64,000 nt of DNA from Mesorhabditis belari (taxonomy: Eukaryota; Nematoda; Chromadorea; Rhabditida; Rhabditidae), in NCBI GenBank assembly GCA_958450365.1, contig CAUEEP010000264.1, positions 1 through 64,000 on the forward strand. Direction: 5' to 3'. The position numbers were made by a program, and so were the translations under genes. Positions 60,944 to 64,000 of this stretch are shown one piece after another. Within the stretch, counting starts at the first letter, position 1. Each line of letters starts with the position of its first letter. The notes below the pieces were generated by a model. It did not search any database, was not told the DNA's origin, and saw only the letters and a program-made list of their open reading frames with translations.

Positions 60944-61197
60944 TTAGTTTTTAGTTATATATTCACACTCAGTTATATGTTTTTGATCAAAAGTCATCTT
61001 TATCAAAAAGCTTTTTGATATAGCAAGTTTTTTTTTGCAAGCAATCCCATAAAATTTTGGCAAAGTCGCAAAAAAAATGACGTTTTTTTCTTTTTTTGAA
61101 TGGCCATTGTTTGGATGCTTTTGGAGAAAAGAAAAGAAAAATCCTCTTTTCAGGCACTTTTTGCACAAAGTAGCCTTTGCATTTACTCGAAAAACGC

Positions 61198-61272
61198 TTC
61201 CAAAAGTTCCCCTTTTTAAAAGTTCCCCTTTTTAAAAGTTCCCCTTTTTAAAAGTTCCCCTTTTTAAAAGTT
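61198..61272. repeat. 16-bp minisatellite aaaagttccccttttt
   Basis: Nearly five tandem copies of a unit that is itself almost palindromic (aaaag ... cttttt). Confidence 0.92.
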
Positions 61273-62100
61273 CTACGAATCTTTACTTCACATTGGAATC
61301 ATAATATAAAAGTTCTCAGATCTAATTTTTTTCTATTCGAAATATCCTCCGAAATTCTGCAACTTTCTATTCGAATTATCCTCCGAAATTCTGCAACTTT
61401 CTCCTGTTTTGTGTCACCACCGAAAAAGACGTCAATTTCCTGGGAAAAACAATGGGAAACTTCCTGTAATTTGAGATTTTTGAAAAAAAGAGAACACTTT
61501 AGAGTGTGCATTACTCGAAAGAACGACACTCTATTTTACAATATCTTTTCTATTACAAAGACACTCTATTACAATATATTTTCTTATTCTAAACCCTCAA
61601 TACTCTTTAGTAAATAAAAATGGAGTTTTCTTCGACTCATATCTAAATATCATAATCTCGAAAATTTCCCAAACGTCATCCTCTTTTTCATCTCTATCAT
61701 CCAATCGATCTCTTCTCTCCAAAGAAATTCCCCAGAGAAATTCTCTTCTTGCAAACATGCACGAATTTTGCTTATCGTTGAAAAATAACGAAAAATTTCT
61801 CTCCTCATTTTACTCGTCTTTTTACATTTTTTTTTTGGTGACTCGTGGCCATCCATCTGTATTTTGAGATAACAAATCGTTTCTTTCATTCCCTTTTATC
61901 TTTTATCTTCTTGTTGATCGTCTCTCTTCATTGCACTCTTCCCAGTTTCATGCAAATAAACTTTTATTCATAAAAACAAAACAAAGTGTGCCTTTTAAAT
62001 GGTTTTTTTTTGCATTTCGTTGATAAGAATATATATATAATAGTACAGTTTCTGTAGAGGGGAGATAAAATTGGACTCTAATTTCCTCTCAAGCTAAAGG
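61273..62100. other. No gene recognised
   Basis: Short duplications occur (tctattcgaaatatcctccg and tctattcgaattatcctccg at 61331-61384; a ctattacaatat pair at 61540-61580). A pyrimidine-rich block lies at 61670-61860. No exon is supported. Confidence 0.4.
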
Positions 62101-63057
62101 AAGACTGCAAAAATCCGGTCAAACTTTAACATTTTGTTTGCTTTTAAGAAATACTTAAAAAGTTTGTGAGTTTTTGATTGGTTACAGGCTTTTCGATAAG
62201 CTGCTAGCTGCTAGCTGATAGATAAGCTGCTAGCTGCTAGCTGATAGATAAGCTGCTAGCTGCTAGATAAGCTGCTAGCTGCTAGATAAGCTGCTTTTGG
62301 ACTCTAATTTCCTCTCAAGCTAAAATCAGACTGCTTGAATTTACTATGAAAGATCTTATTCTTTGAAAATTATATTAGTAAATTGATCTTTAGTTGCTTA
62401 ATAGTATTTACTTTATATGTTAGCTTTTTGTTGTTAGTTGTTAGTTGTTGGTGTTATCTCTTGTTATCTTCTAAAGCTTTATGAGCAGCTAATCGCTTCT
62501 CTAAGCTGTTTCGTGTCATCTTGGTGTCAACAAGTGAAACTATTTGAGTTTAATACAAAGATAATACTAAAATAGTGAGAAAATCCTCAATTAAGACCGA
62601 TTTTTGAAGAAATTCTCGACAACTTTACTTCCTTGAAGAATTCCTATCACTTTATTCAATGAAAAATTCCCGAAATTCTTTTGATCTCATCAAATTGCGT
62701 GTTTTTGAAAGGAGGAACTTGAGCTTAAGTCCAAAAGTCCTAAGGAACATACACAAAAAAACATTCAAAATGATTTATGGAGGAATTTACGTGTGTTCTT
62801 CTTTTCTTTTCCTCAACAAATCCCCTCAACTCGATCACTCTTCCCGTTCTCTCCATCTCCTTTTTTTTTCTTCTCGAGGCCTCGTTTCGCAGTAATGTCC
62901 TTTTGCCCAAAAGCTTTCAGTTTTCAGTTACCAAAAGAAAGAAAAAAAAACGGTCAAACTTTAACATTTCGCTTTTGTTTGCTTTTAAGAAATACTCAAA
63001 AAGTTTGTGAGTTTTTGATTGGTTACAGGCTTTTCGATAAGCTGCTAGCTGATAGAT
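62071..63057. repeat. Duplicated 100-bp blocks and agctgctagctgctag array
   Basis: A block cggtcaaactttaacatt ... ttcgataagctgctagctg occurs at 62118-62220 and again at 62951-63057. A ttggactctaatttcctctc block occurs at 62071 and 62298. Between them, 62193-62296 is an array of gataagctgctagctgctag units. Confidence 0.85.
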
Positions 63058-64000
63058 TATAGGCATTCAACGATCAATGACCTAAACTCGTATTGTTATC
63101 TGCTACTAGAGCTACTAGATTATAGTTTATGGCGTTTTCTAGAGTCAGATTGTATTAGCTAACAATAATGAACTAGTGCTGGATTACTATAGTAAAGCTA
63201 GTTGCTAGTACTCTAGTTTTAGTACAATTTGAGTACTGTGACTCCAGTTACAGTAATCCAATACCCTTTAGTACAATTGGTGAATTGTAACTCCAGTTAC
63301 AGTACTCCAAAACTTCAGACACTGTAACCAGTAATTTAATAACAGTACTCCAGTCTTGTCTCCAGCAAGCCAGCACTTCAATCATAATAAACTCTAGTCA
63401 AAGTACTCCAGGACTCCAGTACTCAGCTCAGCTGTAGTATTGGGTACTAAAGTACTAGTATTGGGTACTACAGTACTAGTGTTGGGTACTATAGTACTAG
63501 TATTGGGTACTACAGTACTACAGTACCCAATACTCGAGCTAAAACCCCAGTTACAGTACTCCAATTATAGAATACGACTTCTACTAGATAAGCAGAATTT
63601 CAAACTTTGAATCTTTCTTAAGATCTGTTCCACAGCTCTCCCTAAGCTCAGAAAACGCAAACACTCATCACCTAGTACATGGAAATCACCGATTTTCCAC
63701 AAAATCACCCTCTTTTTACCCATTTCTGACCAAACTTTCTCTTTCTAATTTATCTTATCTTTTTTGGACAAATTCATTGGACAATAACGAGAAACTGAGA
63801 TCTCCATTTTCTTCTCACCAACTGTTCCCTGTTCCCTTTCATACCTTTCATATTTTTATTTCCCAAGAGAACTTTTTAGGTTTCAAATGGACATTCCAAT
63901 TTTTTTCATTCTTTGATTCAAAGTGATGATCTCAATGAGGGGAAAAAAAAAAAGGGGGCAGCTGTCCCTTTCCCTTACCAAATCCCCCTCCTCATTGAAT
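63058..64000. repeat. Degenerate gtactccagttaca and attgggtacta repeats; no gene
   Basis: From 63180 to 63560 imperfect repeats of ctccagttacagtactcca and agtactagtattgggtacta in both orientations dominate. The final 440 bp is AT-rich and pyrimidine-rich without a supported exon. Confidence 0.6.

Noticed and set aside
61650..61889. 79-codon minus-strand frame rich in Lys and Arg
   Set aside because: It is the complement of a pyrimidine-rich block; there are no splice-site context or homology features.

Overview
This is a eukaryotic nuclear window, almost certainly from a free-living nematode. The genes have many short GT...AG introns with ttttcag or ttttag acceptors, and acceptor-like sites sit just before several start codons, as expected for spliced-leader trans-splicing. 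The spaces between genes are packed with palindromic transposon-like elements and minisatellites. A Piwi-clade Argonaute with an intact catalytic triad points to a lineage that keeps piRNAs (clade V / Rhabditina is the best guess). All gene models below were assembled by eye from reading frame, splice sites and family motifs; most have many exons, so each range covers the whole gene.

Layout. 1-1.8 kb: two inverted-repeat elements and a tRNA-like fragment. 1.84-5.4 kb (+): a Tyr/Gln/Gly-rich extracellular-type protein whose third visible intron holds a 2.2 kb pogo/Tigger-type DNA transposon. 6.3-10.8 kb (+): a long coiled-coil protein resembling the centriolar protein OFD1. 11.6-17.7 kb (+): a Golgi-type histidine phosphatase like PXYLP1, its introns swollen by minisatellites, a deleted Tc1/mariner copy and foldback elements. 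18.8-22.3 kb (+): ATG4 autophagy protease. 23.2-24.6 kb (+): four-helix Clc-like/claudin-like membrane protein. 24.8-26.4 kb: foldback elements and a striking tract made almost only of T and G. 26.4-29.6 kb (+): Bicaudal-C/GLD-3-type KH protein. 30.1-31.9 kb (-): selenocysteine-lyase/NifS-like protein that has lost its catalytic cysteine. 32.3-35.7 kb (+): PAIP1 (PAM2 motif, MIF4G domain, acidic C-terminus). About 36.5-37.0 kb (+): an uncertain small basic protein. 37.2-42.75 kb (-): RRP12. 42.9-44.6 kb (-): acylglycerol kinase AGK with an altered kinase motif. 45.2-48.4 kb (-): Piwi/PRG-1. 49.1-49.9 kb: mariner remnant. 50.1-52.3 kb (+): PGAP4-like Golgi glycosyltransferase. 52.8-54.8 kb (+): secreted protein of unknown function. 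54.8-64 kb: about 9 kb in which no gene could be supported, full of foldbacks, duplicated blocks and minisatellites.

How the genes fit together. From 26 to 48 kb there is a run of genes linked to RNA control, ribosome assembly and the germline (GLD-3-like, PAIP1, RRP12, PRG-1), together with AGK and the lyase-like gene. Many introns here are short and end in ttttag. AGK and RRP12 share a strand, are about 175 bp apart, and an acceptor-like site precedes RRP12, so they could form an operon. The genes at 6-24 kb and 50-55 kb have longer, repeat-filled introns.

No wholly new multi-gene system could be demonstrated. The strongest second-look items are lost or altered catalytic residues in otherwise preserved proteins (AGK GGDGT to GGDAT; lyase Cys to Gly), the OFD1-like gene, and several small families of palindromic elements with more than one copy inside the window.
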